This document shows, in pieces, positions 36,552-43,826 of a stretch of 64,000 nucleotides of DNA. The notes under the pieces were generated by a model that made no database searches, had not been told where the DNA came from, and was given only the letters and a program-made list of their open reading frames with translations. Position 1 is the stretch's first letter; each line of letters begins with the position of its first letter. This DNA comes from Eubacterium sp. (GTDB taxonomy: Bacteria > Bacillota > Clostridia > Oscillospirales > Acutalibacteraceae), in NCBI GenBank assembly GCA_022511205.1, contig JAFLRY010000002.1, positions 43,109 to 107,108 on the forward strand, read 5' to 3'. The position numbers and the translations under genes are program-made.

Positions 36552-37508
36552 CTATTTGCTGATGATGAATTGAATTGTGGACAAAAATAATTGAATTATG
36601 CAAAATCTGACCAAAACCTGTGTATCAGACCAGCCGTGATTTTTTCTCATTTCATCGTGAATAGGCGTGCGAACGTTTTTCAATACTTCTATTTTCAGAA
36701 ATCTTTTAAGGAAAATTTTAATTAATCCCGCTATACCGTCAACGAGCAATACGGCTGATAACAGTAAATAACTCAACGGGTGCGATGATTTTAAAACCAA
36801 TAATACGATCAGTATGCCAAGGGGTCTTGAACCCGCGTCACCCATAAGCTGTGAGCTTGGGCTGGTGTTAAAGCACAGATACGCAATCAGAACTCCGATC
36901 ATAATAAAGCTGTAAACCGCGTACTGCTCGCCGATTTCACTGAAGAATATGAAAGAAATGCTCAGGAGAGAGATTATACTTAATGAGCCGCACAAACCGT
37001 CTACGCCGTCGGAACAATTCGTAACGTTGATACCGAGCCAAAGCAAAACGGTTGAAAGCGCCGCGAATAAAATGGGATGCACATAGATTTCATAATTGAA
37101 AATCATAATCGTAGTTGAGTTATTAGAAACAAAAACCACGGAAATGATGATGCAAATTATTAAGTCAATAAGCCCTTTCTTATAATCCGACCAGGGTTTA
37201 TCCGATGCGTCATCAAAATATCCGCTCAGCATTTCAAGGAAGATCAATATATCATATAATATGAACTCCTTAGTGATCGGCAACAGAAAAATGGAGCAAA
37301 GCACGAACGTGCTTATCATTATTATGCCTACTCCTCTTATTTTTCCTTTGGACACTTCGCCGTTAACGGCAAAGGCCCTGCCCTTGTCTTTCGGTAAGAA
37401 CGGTAATTTTAATTTCAGCAACACAAAACAAATAGTAAATGCCGCCATAGCCGCAATCGCGATATACTGTTGCACGTTGACAAAACTTTCAAAAATGTAG
37501 AATAACAT
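36552..37508 (-). CDS. MraY/WecA-family glycosyl-1-phosphate transferase with a changed C-terminal motif
   Basis: A 318-residue protein with about ten spans. Family motifs: L-S-G-Y-F-D-D-A (D-D loop), N-V-T-N-C-S-D-G-V-D-G-L and M-G-D-A-G-S-R-P-L-G. The final loop reads R-T-P-I-H-D-E-M-R-K-N-H-G-W-S-D where MraY has T-P-I-H-H-H-x-E-x-x-G-W, so two of the three histidines are replaced. It would transfer a sugar-phosphate to a lipid carrier. It stands alone, away from cell-wall genes, and is more AT-rich than its neighbours. AGGAAG supports the ATG at 37508. It may be a specialised paralogue. Confidence 0.83.
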   Translation of the reverse strand: MLFYIFESFVNVQQYIAIAAMAAFTICFVLLKLKLPFLPKDKGRAFAVNGEVSKGKIRGVGIIMISTFVLCSIFLLPITKEFILYDILIFLEMLSGYFDDASDKPWSDYKKGLIDLIICIIISVVFVSNNSTTIMIFNYEIYVHPILFAALSTVLLWLGINVTNCSDGVDGLCGSLSIISLLSISFIFFSEIGEQYAVYSFIMIGVLIAYLCFNTSPSSQLMGDAGSRPLGILIVLLVLKSSHPLSYLLLSAVLLVDGIAGLIKIFLKRFLKIEVLKNVRTPIHDEMRKNHGWSDTQVLVRFCIIQLFLSTIQFIISK

Positions 37509-37591
37509 ATTTAGACTTCCTAACTTATTTGAATATAGACTGTTTTTCGACAAAATTATTATATTATAATTTCCTACCATAGTCAACGAAT

Positions 37592-37619
37592 AAAGGCGGC
37601 AGATCACTCTGCCACCTTT
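37592..37619 (-). terminator. Terminator of the HTH-TPR gene
   Basis: AAAGGCGGCAGA / TCTGCCACCTTT, with one mismatch and a 4-base loop, just after the stop at 37622. Confidence 0.75.
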
Positions 37620-37621
37620 TC

Positions 37622-38668
37622 TTATTTCTTTATTCTTTTCTTTCCGGCAAGCTGTTTCAGTCGCTCGATCTCGCGCATCTCATAGTCGATCTCCTCGCCG
37701 TCGTTGATACCATGCTCCTCGCGCAGGTGCGTGATTATGCGGCGATAGTCCTCGATCGCGGCATCATAGTCACCGAGCTGCTCGTGGATCTGCGCTTTGG
37801 CAAACAAGCCGTCAGTGTAACGGGGCGCGTCCTGGACGGTGAAGGAAAGCTCAAAAGCCTCTAACGCCTTATCAGGCATACCAAGCTTGCGGTAGCCCTC
37901 GCCCAGATTGTCATACGTCTGCCAGACCAGTGGATACTTTGCCACGGCCTGCTCCCAATACGCCTGTGCCGCGGCGCGGTCTCCTTTTTCAAACGCCAGA
38001 TTTCCTTGGTAGCACAGATAAGCGTAACCGCCCTTTAAGCGTTTGATATATCGCTTCGCCTCATCGTAACGGTGATCCGCCAGCAAACATTCGATGAGTG
38101 TCAGTAACGCGGCGCGATTTTCTGGGCGTTTTGCCAAAAAGTCCTCCAGATAGCGGATCACGCTGAAGTGGTTATCGAACCATTCATCGCCGCATGGGGC
38201 GTTGTTAGCCTCACGGTATTCCTTCAACGCATCCCAGATACCGCGGTCATTTTTTGTATCGCATTCAAGCGCACGCTGAGCGTAGTAAGACGCAGTCTCG
38301 TGATCACTGTGCGCGCGGTGGTTGTACAGCGCGGCAAGCGCGGTGAGAGACTCCGCGTCATCCGGCTCGTCCTTTATCCTGCGTTCGAGATACTCCACCG
38401 TGCGGTCAAAAGTCTTGGGGTTGATACGGCGCTCCGCATAAAGCATATTCCCGATCCGCTCCATCTCTTCGGAATGCGGCACTTCAAAGAGCTCGTCGAT
38501 ACTGACGCCGAAATAATTCGCCAGATTCGGCAGCAGAGAAATATCCGGGTCGCTGGCGCCGGTCTCCCATTTAGATACTGCTTGGGCGCTCACGCCTATT
38601 ACCTCTGCCAGCGTCTCCTGCTTAATATGTTTTTCCAGTCTGAATTGTCTGATATTTTTTCCAATCAT
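37622..38668 (-). CDS. XRE-type HTH regulator with TPR-like repeats
   Basis: A 348-residue protein. Residues 1-62 are a lambda-repressor-like HTH (I-R-Q-F-R-L-E-K ... Q-E-T-L-A-E-V-I-G-V-S-A-Q-A-V-S-K-W-E-T-G). The rest is a chain of helical pairs with TPR signatures (E-A-F-E-L-S-F-T, D-A-A-I-E-D-Y-R-R-I, A-Q-A-Y-W-E-Q-A-V). Such regulators can sense peptides through the TPR groove, but the ligand is unknown. A rightward neighbour is absent; it has its own promoter. Confidence 0.88.
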   Translation of the reverse strand: MIGKNIRQFRLEKHIKQETLAEVIGVSAQAVSKWETGASDPDISLLPNLANYFGVSIDELFEVPHSEEMERIGNMLYAERRINPKTFDRTVEYLERRIKDEPDDAESLTALAALYNHRAHSDHETASYYAQRALECDTKNDRGIWDALKEYREANNAPCGDEWFDNHFSVIRYLEDFLAKRPENRAALLTLIECLLADHRYDEAKRYIKRLKGGYAYLCYQGNLAFEKGDRAAAQAYWEQAVAKYPLVWQTYDNLGEGYRKLGMPDKALEAFELSFTVQDAPRYTDGLFAKAQIHEQLGDYDAAIEDYRRIITHLREEHGINDGEEIDYEMREIERLKQLAGKKRIKK

Positions 38669-38727
38669 TAGTTGATTTCCTCCTTGGATTTTTAAATATT
38701 TTTTTGCTTGAGCGCTCTTACATCCTT

Positions 38728-38756
38728 ATAATACCGCGCTTTTTCAAGAAAATCAA
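38728..38756 (-). promoter_or_regulatory. Promoter of the HTH-TPR gene
   Basis: Minus-strand TTGATT (38751-38756), 17-base spacer, TATTAT (38728-38733). Confidence 0.6.
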
Positions 38757-38968
38757 TCGAGGCGAATTCTTGTTTATTCAACTGTTGGTTGTATGACAAT
38801 ACGCGTAACATAGGAAAGTATGTCTGCGAATTGCTGAGAATAAACTGAAAGAATGGCAATAAATAGCCCTTGGCCGTGCGCCCTGAACTGCCCCAAATTG
38901 TGCAGACAGTACAAAAAGCCTTTCATTTACTGAATTCTACCACTCATTGATTCAATTCAACTTCTCAT
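38757..38968. other. Intergenic stretch with no feature seen
   Basis: Between the leftward HTH-TPR promoter and the rightward LytTR promoter. No reading frame, hairpin or repeat was found here. Confidence 0.5.
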
Positions 38969-38997
38969 TTGAATTCATATGTCAAATAACCTATAAT
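38969..38997 (+). promoter_or_regulatory. Promoter of the LytTR/DUF3021 operon
   Basis: TTGAAT (38969-38974), 17-base spacer, TATAAT (38992-38997), with the start codon about 30 bases on. Confidence 0.65.
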
Positions 38998-39029
38998 GAA
39001 GTATAATGCAGTCATCAGGAGGTGATGTT

Positions 39030-39470
39030 TTGAAAATCAGTCTAGAGCACGCTGATAATTCCGAGCTTGAGGTTATTATAAAAGGTGATATAAGCAGTGA
39101 AGAAGCAATAAACGTGATTGCCGCACTTAATGCCTCTGCGTTCGGAAAATTAATGCTTCAGGGGGAAGGCGAAAGTTTCCTTTTTAATGCAACAGATATT
39201 ATTTACTTTGTATCGGAGCAAGGCAAAACCTATGCCGTTACCGAAAACGGAAAGTACGAGGTAAAGGAAAAGCTTTATGTACTTTCAGACTCACTAAAAA
39301 ACAAAGGATTTATACAAATTAATAAAAGTACGGTTGTGAATATCAACTTTGTAAAATCCATTTCTGCTGAATTTAGCGGTAATTACACCGCAAGACTGAA
39401 AGATAAAAAGGAAATGCTTATCATTTCAAGAAAATATTTTAATTCATTTAAAGAATTTGTAAGGAGATAA
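39030..39470 (+). CDS. LytTR-domain DNA-binding regulator
   Basis: A 146-residue protein whose C-terminal ~95 residues are a LytTR domain: E-S-F-L-F-N-A-T-D-I-I-Y-F, K-T-Y-A-V-T-E-N-G-K-Y-E-V, then G-F-I-Q-I-N-K-S-T-V-V-N-I-N-F-V-K-S-I. No receiver domain is present. The TTG at 39030 is taken as start because AGGAGGTG lies just upstream. It is followed after 4 bases by a DUF3021 membrane protein; such pairs are known in Firmicutes as LytTR regulators controlled by their membrane partner. Confidence 0.88.
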   Translation: MKISLEHADNSELEVIIKGDISSEEAINVIAALNASAFGKLMLQGEGESFLFNATDIIYFVSEQGKTYAVTENGKYEVKEKLYVLSDSLKNKGFIQINKSTVVNINFVKSISAEFSGNYTARLKDKKEMLIISRKYFNSFKEFVRR

Positions 39471-39474
39471 CAAG

Positions 39475-39870
39475 ATGAAAACATTAATTAATATACTGCA
39501 TTTCGGCATTATCGGCGCCGGTATCGGTTCCGTTATTACTACCATCTCTATGTCTGCTTTAGGAAATCAAACAGCAAGCATAAAGGAATTTGCCTTCTGG
39601 ACTCTGGCATCTATGATAATGGGTATTGCCACCAAAATTATGTTTACGGATAAAATAAAATTGCCCGTAGCAACCATTCTTCATTTTATCATTTGTTTTT
39701 CCATCGTGGTGATTACTAACATTGCCTGCGGATATATCGATAGCATTTCAACGGTATTTAAATTGATTGTGCCAATGTTTATTGCAATATATATTCTTGT
39801 TTACGCTGTTATGTTTATCACAGCAAAATTAAATGAAAAAGCCGTTAACAAATCACTTGATAGCAAATAG
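39475..39870 (+). CDS. DUF3021 family four-span membrane protein
   Basis: A 131-residue protein with four hydrophobic spans (about 8-28, 38-56, 66-88 and 97-118) and a short charged tail, the standard DUF3021 layout. It starts 4 bases after the LytTR gene with AAGGAGA. It is probably the membrane-bound inhibitor or sensor of that regulator. Confidence 0.83.
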   Translation: MKTLINILHFGIIGAGIGSVITTISMSALGNQTASIKEFAFWTLASMIMGIATKIMFTDKIKLPVATILHFIICFSIVVITNIACGYIDSISTVFKLIVPMFIAIYILVYAVMFITAKLNEKAVNKSLDSK

Positions 39871-39884
39871 TAACTAAAAAAAAT

Positions 39885-39925
39885 AACCCCTATTGTATGA
39901 ATTAAGCGTTCATACAATAGGGGTT
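39885..39925. terminator. Strong terminator after the DUF3021 gene
   Basis: A 17-bp perfect stem, AACCCCTATTGTATGAA with its complement, and a 7-base loop; T and A runs flank it. It also lies where guaA transcription would have ended before the element inserted. Confidence 0.85.
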
Positions 39926-40027
39926 TTCCTATGTATTAAATTATGGTAATAGTATCAAAACAGTATCAAACTGAATTTTGAAAGCTCAAATTTCCTCTAT
40001 TTATGCGGTATTTGAGAATACTGTTTA

Positions 40028-40042
40028 CTATTCCCACTCCAC
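40028..40042 (-). repeat. attR: right-hand copy of the guaA 3' end
   Basis: Minus-strand GTGGAGTGGGAATAG encodes V-E-W-E-stop. It matches the present guaA end (51472-51486) at 13 of 15 bases, including an unbroken 11-base core TCCCACTCCAC at 40032-40042. The two differences are synonymous (GAA/GAG) or keep a stop (TAG/TAA). Confidence 0.82.
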
Positions 40043-40144
40043 TCAAATATCATTTATTATGAGTGGTTGATACTATATATAGTGTTTTTATTATAGCCTT
40101 TTTCTGTTTTTATTTCAAGTAAATATCGTTTTTCAACTTAATAT

Positions 40145-40162
40145 AGTCAAAATATAGTCACA
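40145..40162 (+). repeat. Tandem TAGTCA repeats near attR
   Basis: TAGTCAAAA-TATAGTCAC. A near-identical pair occurs near attL (51394-51411) in the same orientation, inside the element, so these are candidate integrase arm-binding sites. Confidence 0.5.
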
Positions 40163-40166
40163 GAAA

Positions 40167-41105
40167 TTAAAAGTTCTTCCAGCATTTTGTCTTCATAAAT
40201 TCGATTATCTCTCCATTGTCTTTATCCTCATAATAAGATATAAGAAGTTTTTTAAATTCAGGCACGTCATCTTCGGGAATGGCAATAAACCCTTCGCCTT
40301 TTGAGATGAGGTAATGGTTTGCAAAAATAACGGCAGCCCTTTTATTACCGTCATTAAAAATCTGTGTTTTCATCGTGTATAGGCAGAGATTGATAGCATT
40401 ATTAATATAAGCATCTTCTCTGTTAATAATATCATCAATATGCTCCATAACGACAGTTTCAATAGGCAATGGCGGGATATAGCTCGTTCCGCCTATCGTT
40501 ACGGGAACGCCTCTAATTCGTCCGCCCTCACTATAAAAGCCCTCATTAACGAGCTTTGCGATATGGCAAAGGATATGATAATTGCTTTTACATTGAATTA
40601 CATCATTGTCAAGTATAAATTCCCAAGCGTGCTTCAAGTTAAGAATTTTTTGAACGTCAGATGCGGTTACACCGTTGACCTTTCCGTTATCAATGATTTC
40701 CTCCGTTTGCGGAAAAGTAGTTGCAACGCCCTCTAATACCGCCTGTGAATAAATATTAGCCTTCATATTAGCTCTTGCGAAATCCAAGTTAAGTATTACT
40801 CTATCGGATAATTCGCCCGATGCAAAGTCGAGCTCCGCTAATTGTTTATCAACACGGCGAATATTTTTCCGCAGTTCTCGTGCTTCTCTATTGCTACGCA
40901 AAAGCATTTGATGCAGTTCTTCCGAATACACGTCAACGTAGGTTGATGTAACTCTACTACCTACTCGTTTTCTTACATACAAATATTTATTACCGTTTCT
41001 GTCTTTTACTTCAGGCGTTCCGTCATAAGCAATAAGGTTCAAACGAGCCTGATAATCCGCCTTTTCACGCAATAACTCTTGTATTTCATCAAAATTGTTG
41101 TTCAT
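40167..41105 (-). CDS. Fic-domain protein with the catalytic His replaced by Gln
   Basis: A 312-residue protein. Residues 105-140 contain the inhibitory-helix-like Q-A-V-L-E125-G-V-A-T-T. The flap is G-R-I-R-G-V-P-V-T-I-G-G-T-S-Y-I-P-P (195-212), and the Fic loop reads T-Q248-I-F-N-D-G-N-K-R256 where active family members have H-x-F-x-D/E-G-N-x-R. All other loop residues are kept. Active Fic enzymes transfer AMP or another phosphate group to proteins. The missing His suggests loss of that chemistry or a different role. The first 90 residues are a charged coiled-coil-like region. AAAGGAG precedes the ATG. Cargo of the element. Confidence 0.85.
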   Translation of the reverse strand: MNNNFDEIQELLREKADYQARLNLIAYDGTPEVKDRNGNKYLYVRKRVGSRVTSTYVDVYSEELHQMLLRSNREARELRKNIRRVDKQLAELDFASGELSDRVILNLDFARANMKANIYSQAVLEGVATTFPQTEEIIDNGKVNGVTASDVQKILNLKHAWEFILDNDVIQCKSNYHILCHIAKLVNEGFYSEGGRIRGVPVTIGGTSYIPPLPIETVVMEHIDDIINREDAYINNAINLCLYTMKTQIFNDGNKRAAVIFANHYLISKGEGFIAIPEDDVPEFKKLLISYYEDKDNGEIIEFMKTKCWKNF

Positions 41106-41223
41106 AAGTTTCTCCTTTGGGGAACATTTGCAAATAAATTATATAATTTTGTTCCCCAATTTGCAACACAAATAATAAATTTATTTTGTGAATGTGAGAT
41201 TATATTTATTCTTGTTAAAGTTT

Positions 41224-41266
41224 AAAAGGGAAAGAACAGGCAAAAGGTTTCCTGTCTTTCCCTTTT
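41224..41266. terminator. Bidirectional hairpin between the Fic and zinc-ribbon genes
   Basis: AAAAGGGAAAGAACAGG / CCTGTCTTTCCCTTTT with one bulge, a long perfect stem followed by T-rich sequence. Confidence 0.8.
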
Positions 41267-41355
41267 ATCTCTTTTAAGCTCTTTTGGTGCAGGTGATAAT
41301 ATGCTAATGTTTATTAACTCTTTTAGCAAGTTAGTGATTAGTGCTTTTGATATTC

Positions 41356-41664
41356 TCAATTTTTAACTAATTCAAATACATCTTTTTCAGAGCATTCCGT
41401 ACAAACTGTTTTCAGCCAACCACCAAGACCATTATTCATTTTAACTGTGTGTCCTTCTTTACCGCAGAACTCACAAATGTGTGAGCTTCGCTTTTCAATA
41501 TCGTTTATGATTTCATTTATCTCATCATTTGTTATATCTGCATAAATATCTAAAACGCCGAATTTTTCTTTGTAATCAAAAATTACAGCACCTTGCTTCT
41601 TTGATCTTTCCTGTGCTTCATCAAGTAAAGACCACCAGCCTTTACCAATGCAATATTCATTCAT
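41356..41664 (-). CDS. Small protein with C-terminal four-Cys zinc ribbon
   Basis: A 102-residue protein starting at an ATG with GGAG 8 bases upstream. The N-terminal half starts with an I-G-K-G-W-W motif; the end has C-E-F-C-G-K-E-G ... C-T-E-C, a probable zinc ribbon. Not recognised. It lies 83 bases after the lipoprotein gene in the same direction. Confidence 0.6.
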   Translation of the reverse strand: MNEYCIGKGWWSLLDEAQERSKKQGAVIFDYKEKFGVLDIYADITNDEINEIINDIEKRSSHICEFCGKEGHTVKMNNGLGGWLKTVCTECSEKDVFELVKN

Positions 41665-41747
41665 TTTGTCAACTCCAATATACAAATATGGTATCAAAGT
41701 TTTATTTGGAATTCAAGATATTCGTATCACTATTGTTTGTCAAAGCC

Positions 41748-42512
41748 CTAATTAAAGGAAGCCGTCCACAAATCACAATCACAGCCTTCGATTGTGTAGT
41801 GTAAATACTCTGGGTGTTCGATAATATATAACCTTACTGCCTCCTGCGCTTCATTATATGAATTATACCACCCAATCGGACCTACATACCTTCCGTGATG
41901 AATTCCACCTTCAAAGCAGTAATATGGACTTGGCGTGGGAGTTGGTATCGGTGTAACAGTAAAAAGTCTGCAAGCACATTGTTCAATTAAAATATATTTT
42001 ACATTAGGGTGTTCTTTACAATATTGTTCCTTAGCTACCATTGCTTCATCATATGTATTATACCAACCAATTTGCCCATCATCAAGCCTATGATGCGTAC
42101 TACCTTCGTCACAATAAATTATTTTAACTGTAGTCTCTCTTTGCGTTGTATTTGGTTTCTGTGTTGTAGCGACTTTCTTTGTAGTGATAGTTGTAGTTGT
42201 GGTTGGTTTCTGCGTTGTGGTCTCCTTTTTCGTTGTGGCAACAGTTGTAGTTGACTTCTGTGTTGTAATAACTTTTTCCGTAGTAGAAACCGCAGTTTGC
42301 TCTTTCGTTGTAGTAACAGTAGTATGCTGTGTAGTAGTTTCTGTTGTCAGCTCTGTTGTAGGCTCTGTATTGCTTGTAGCCGTTGTTTCCGTAGTTTCGA
42401 TAACCGATACCGTTATATTGTTTGTGATATTTTCATCGATTTTATTAGAACAACCGCAAAATAAAGTTGCTAAAATTACACTAATAAATAAAGCATTAAA
42501 TAAATTTTTCAT
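41748..42512 (-). CDS. Surface lipoprotein with Thr-rich stalk and two copies of a Cys/His repeat
   Basis: A 254-residue lipoprotein (lipobox L-F-C-G-C, Cys21) with AAGGAGA before the ATG. Residues about 35-125 form a Thr/Lys/Glu-rich stalk made of T-T-x-K/E repeats. Two homologous ~50-residue units follow: Y/C-x-E-G-x-x-H-H, G-x-I-G-W-Y-N-x-Y-x-E-A, then E-H-P and a C-x-C near the end, joined by a T-P-I-P-T-P-T-P-S-P linker. The units are not recognised. The protein is likely exposed on the cell surface. A structured leader lies upstream. Confidence 0.75.
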   Translation of the reverse strand: MKNLFNALFISVILATLFCGCSNKIDENITNNITVSVIETTETTATSNTEPTTELTTETTTQHTTVTTTKEQTAVSTTEKVITTQKSTTTVATTKKETTTQKPTTTTTITTKKVATTQKPNTTQRETTVKIIYCDEGSTHHRLDDGQIGWYNTYDEAMVAKEQYCKEHPNVKYILIEQCACRLFTVTPIPTPTPSPYYCFEGGIHHGRYVGPIGWYNSYNEAQEAVRLYIIEHPEYLHYTIEGCDCDLWTASFN

Positions 42513-42538
42513 AATACATATCTCCTTAAAATAAAAAA

Positions 42539-42560
42539 GTGCGCAACCGAAGTTACGCAC
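42539..42560 (-). terminator. Terminator-like hairpin just before the lipoprotein ribosome site
   Basis: On the minus strand GTGCG-AAC...GTT-CGCAC (with internal mismatch) and TTTTTT directly after. The lipoprotein's AAGGAGA follows about 5 bases later. A partly overlapping alternative pairing exists with 42569-42580. Confidence 0.65.
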
Positions 42561-42706
42561 AAAAAACGCATAACTCCGATTTGTTGCGACACAAACTTTT
42601 AATTCCACAGACCACAAGAGCATGACAGAATGGAGTATGCATTTTTATCAAAAAACACATACACTCGTGCCTAGAATTATTAAGTTTGTGTCGCAAATTC
42701 AGTATA
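42539..42706 (-). ncRNA. Candidate structured leader/attenuator RNA of the lipoprotein gene
   Basis: A promoter (TTGACT at 42725-42730, 18-base spacer, TATACT at 42701-42706) would start a transcript near 42694, exactly at one arm of a 15-bp perfect inverted repeat (42674-42696 with 42584-42605). The RNA then has an inner hairpin (GAGT-TATG / CATACTC) and ends in the terminator-like hairpin at 42539-42560. The terminator's arm can also pair with upstream bases. This is the arrangement of a transcription attenuator, or a stand-alone RNA. No known class was recognised. Confidence 0.5.
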
Positions 42707-42730
42707 TCACAATACACAATCCTTAGTCAA
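42701..42730 (-). promoter_or_regulatory. Promoter for the structured leader/lipoprotein
   Basis: Minus-strand TTGACT (42725-42730), 18-base spacer, TATACT (42701-42706). Confidence 0.65.
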
Positions 42731-42880
42731 ATTGATTTTATATCTTGTGCTAATATTTAATTTTCACGTACCATTTTTAATTAATACTTATTGTTAGACT
42801 AAAATCATTTTCCGCTTCTTTTTCATAATATAAGTAATGGATTTTAATAACGATTTCGCCTCGCAGAGCTAAAAGGGTTT

Positions 42881-42970
42881 CAGGGATTTTATCCCTGACA
42901 AGGTGGCGTGCCACTAAATTTTTTGTGTAAGCAAAATATTTAGTGTATTGCACAACACCACGCTTGCGAT
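42881..42970. other. Candidate oriT (cluster of hairpins)
   Basis: Consecutive structures: CAGGGAT-TTT-ATCCCTG (42881-42897), GTGGC-GT-GCCAC (42903-42914) and a 14-bp stem with one mismatch (42912-42925 with 42932-42945, loop TGTAAG), then GTGTATTGCACAACACC. This tight inverted-repeat series next to a MobC-like gene module is what a transfer origin looks like. No nick site was identified. The rest of the gap around it (42731-43043) holds no gene. Confidence 0.45.
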
Positions 42971-43043
42971 AAACCTACGAAAATGACTGCTGATAGTTTA
43001 TCGGCTCGCATACTCGCTCAAATGACTTTTGCAAGGCATTATA

Positions 43044-43070
43044 AAAAGCCACGCTGGTTGCTTGGCTTTT
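43044..43070 (-). terminator. Terminator of the rep/mob operon
   Basis: AAAAGCC / GGCTTTT with a 13-base loop and T run on the minus strand, 11 bases after the stop at 43081. Confidence 0.75.
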
Positions 43071-43080
43071 GTTTACTTAA

Positions 43081-43683
43081 TTACTTGCTTTTCGTCTGCC
43101 CATAATTCATCTCTAACCCATAAGACCATAATAACTCTCTTAAGTTAACATATAAATTTTCCAAATATTTTAAGTAACTTTGTTTAAAGTGCTTTCGGCA
43201 CAATTCTTCCAGCACATCTTTATCAATATATTTTTTATTATTGAGATAATAAAAATTTTGCTTTCGTAACTTTGGCAACTTATAAAATTTCTTTTGCACC
43301 GTCTGCCTTTTGCGGTTTACAAATTTTGCAAATTCATCAAACGTCATATCCTTCGAAATTATTGGAGGGATTTCATAATCTAATTTGTATTCTTGAAAAG
43401 TATTTACATAATTCTCAATCAGCCATTCAAAGAAATTAACGTCTGCTTCTAATGGTTTCTTTTTATGATTGAAATAAACGTCTTCCAACCAAAAATAACC
43501 TTCAAGGTCTACCAAATAATAATTATACATATCCTTATCCACCCACTCACAGGCAGAATGCTTTTTATCCATAATGGCAACTGCATTTTGAACATCTTTA
43601 AGCCACACTTCATACCCTGATGCTGTTTTAAATTCTCTTTCTTCAAGAGTATTCCATAGCTTCCTTATTCTATAATGTTTCAT
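43081..43683 (-). CDS. Element protein of unknown function, last gene of the rep/mob operon
   Basis: A 200-residue, lysine- and tyrosine-rich protein. AAGGAGG supports the ATG at 43683. Residues about 110-165 (M-T-F-D-E-F-A-K-F-V-N-R-K-R-Q-T-V-Q-K-K-F-Y-K-L ... Y-I-D-K-D-V-L-E-E-L) look like a winged-helix/excisionase-type DNA-binding fold. It might be a replication-initiation or regulatory partner of the nearby ATPase. It begins immediately beside the nested palindrome (43709-43808). Confidence 0.6.
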   Translation of the reverse strand: MKHYRIRKLWNTLEEREFKTASGYEVWLKDVQNAVAIMDKKHSACEWVDKDMYNYYLVDLEGYFWLEDVYFNHKKKPLEADVNFFEWLIENYVNTFQEYKLDYEIPPIISKDMTFDEFAKFVNRKRQTVQKKFYKLPKLRKQNFYYLNNKKYIDKDVLEELCRKHFKQSYLKYLENLYVNLRELLWSYGLEMNYGQTKSK

Positions 43684-43708
43684 ATGGATCCTCCTTGTTA
43701 ATAAATGG

Positions 43709-43808
43709 TGACAGCGTGACGGCGTGACAGTAAATAGATACCTGCTTTGGTGACACCAAAACATAAAATTATGTGGTATCTAAATGCTGTCGCACCGTCA
43801 CGCTGTCA
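43709..43808. repeat. Nested palindrome, candidate replication origin or operator
   Basis: A 22-base arm at 43709-43730 pairs with 43787-43808 (20 of 22 match). Inside is TAGATACC / GGTATCTA, and at the centre TTTGGT-GAC-ACCAAA and CATAA-TTATG. The arms contain direct GTGAC-type repeats (GTGACA, GTGACG, GTGACA). It is located between the RepA-like ATPase gene and the 200-residue gene. Confidence 0.6.
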
Positions 43809-43826
43809 ATTTTAACAATTGTCAAA

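Noticed and set aside
38669..39029. Gap searched for tRNA or small RNA
   Set aside because: No cloverleaf, strong hairpin or terminator was found beyond the two promoters.
42160..42330. Simple repeats in the Thr-rich region looked like a possible CRISPR or satellite
   Set aside because: They are in-frame coding repeats (T-T-x-x) of variable length with no spacers.
42584..42696. Inverted repeats TTGCGACACAAACTT could be the ends of a tiny transposon (MITE)
   Set aside because: No target-site duplication is visible at the outer edges, and one arm coincides with a predicted transcript start, so an RNA leader is the better reading.
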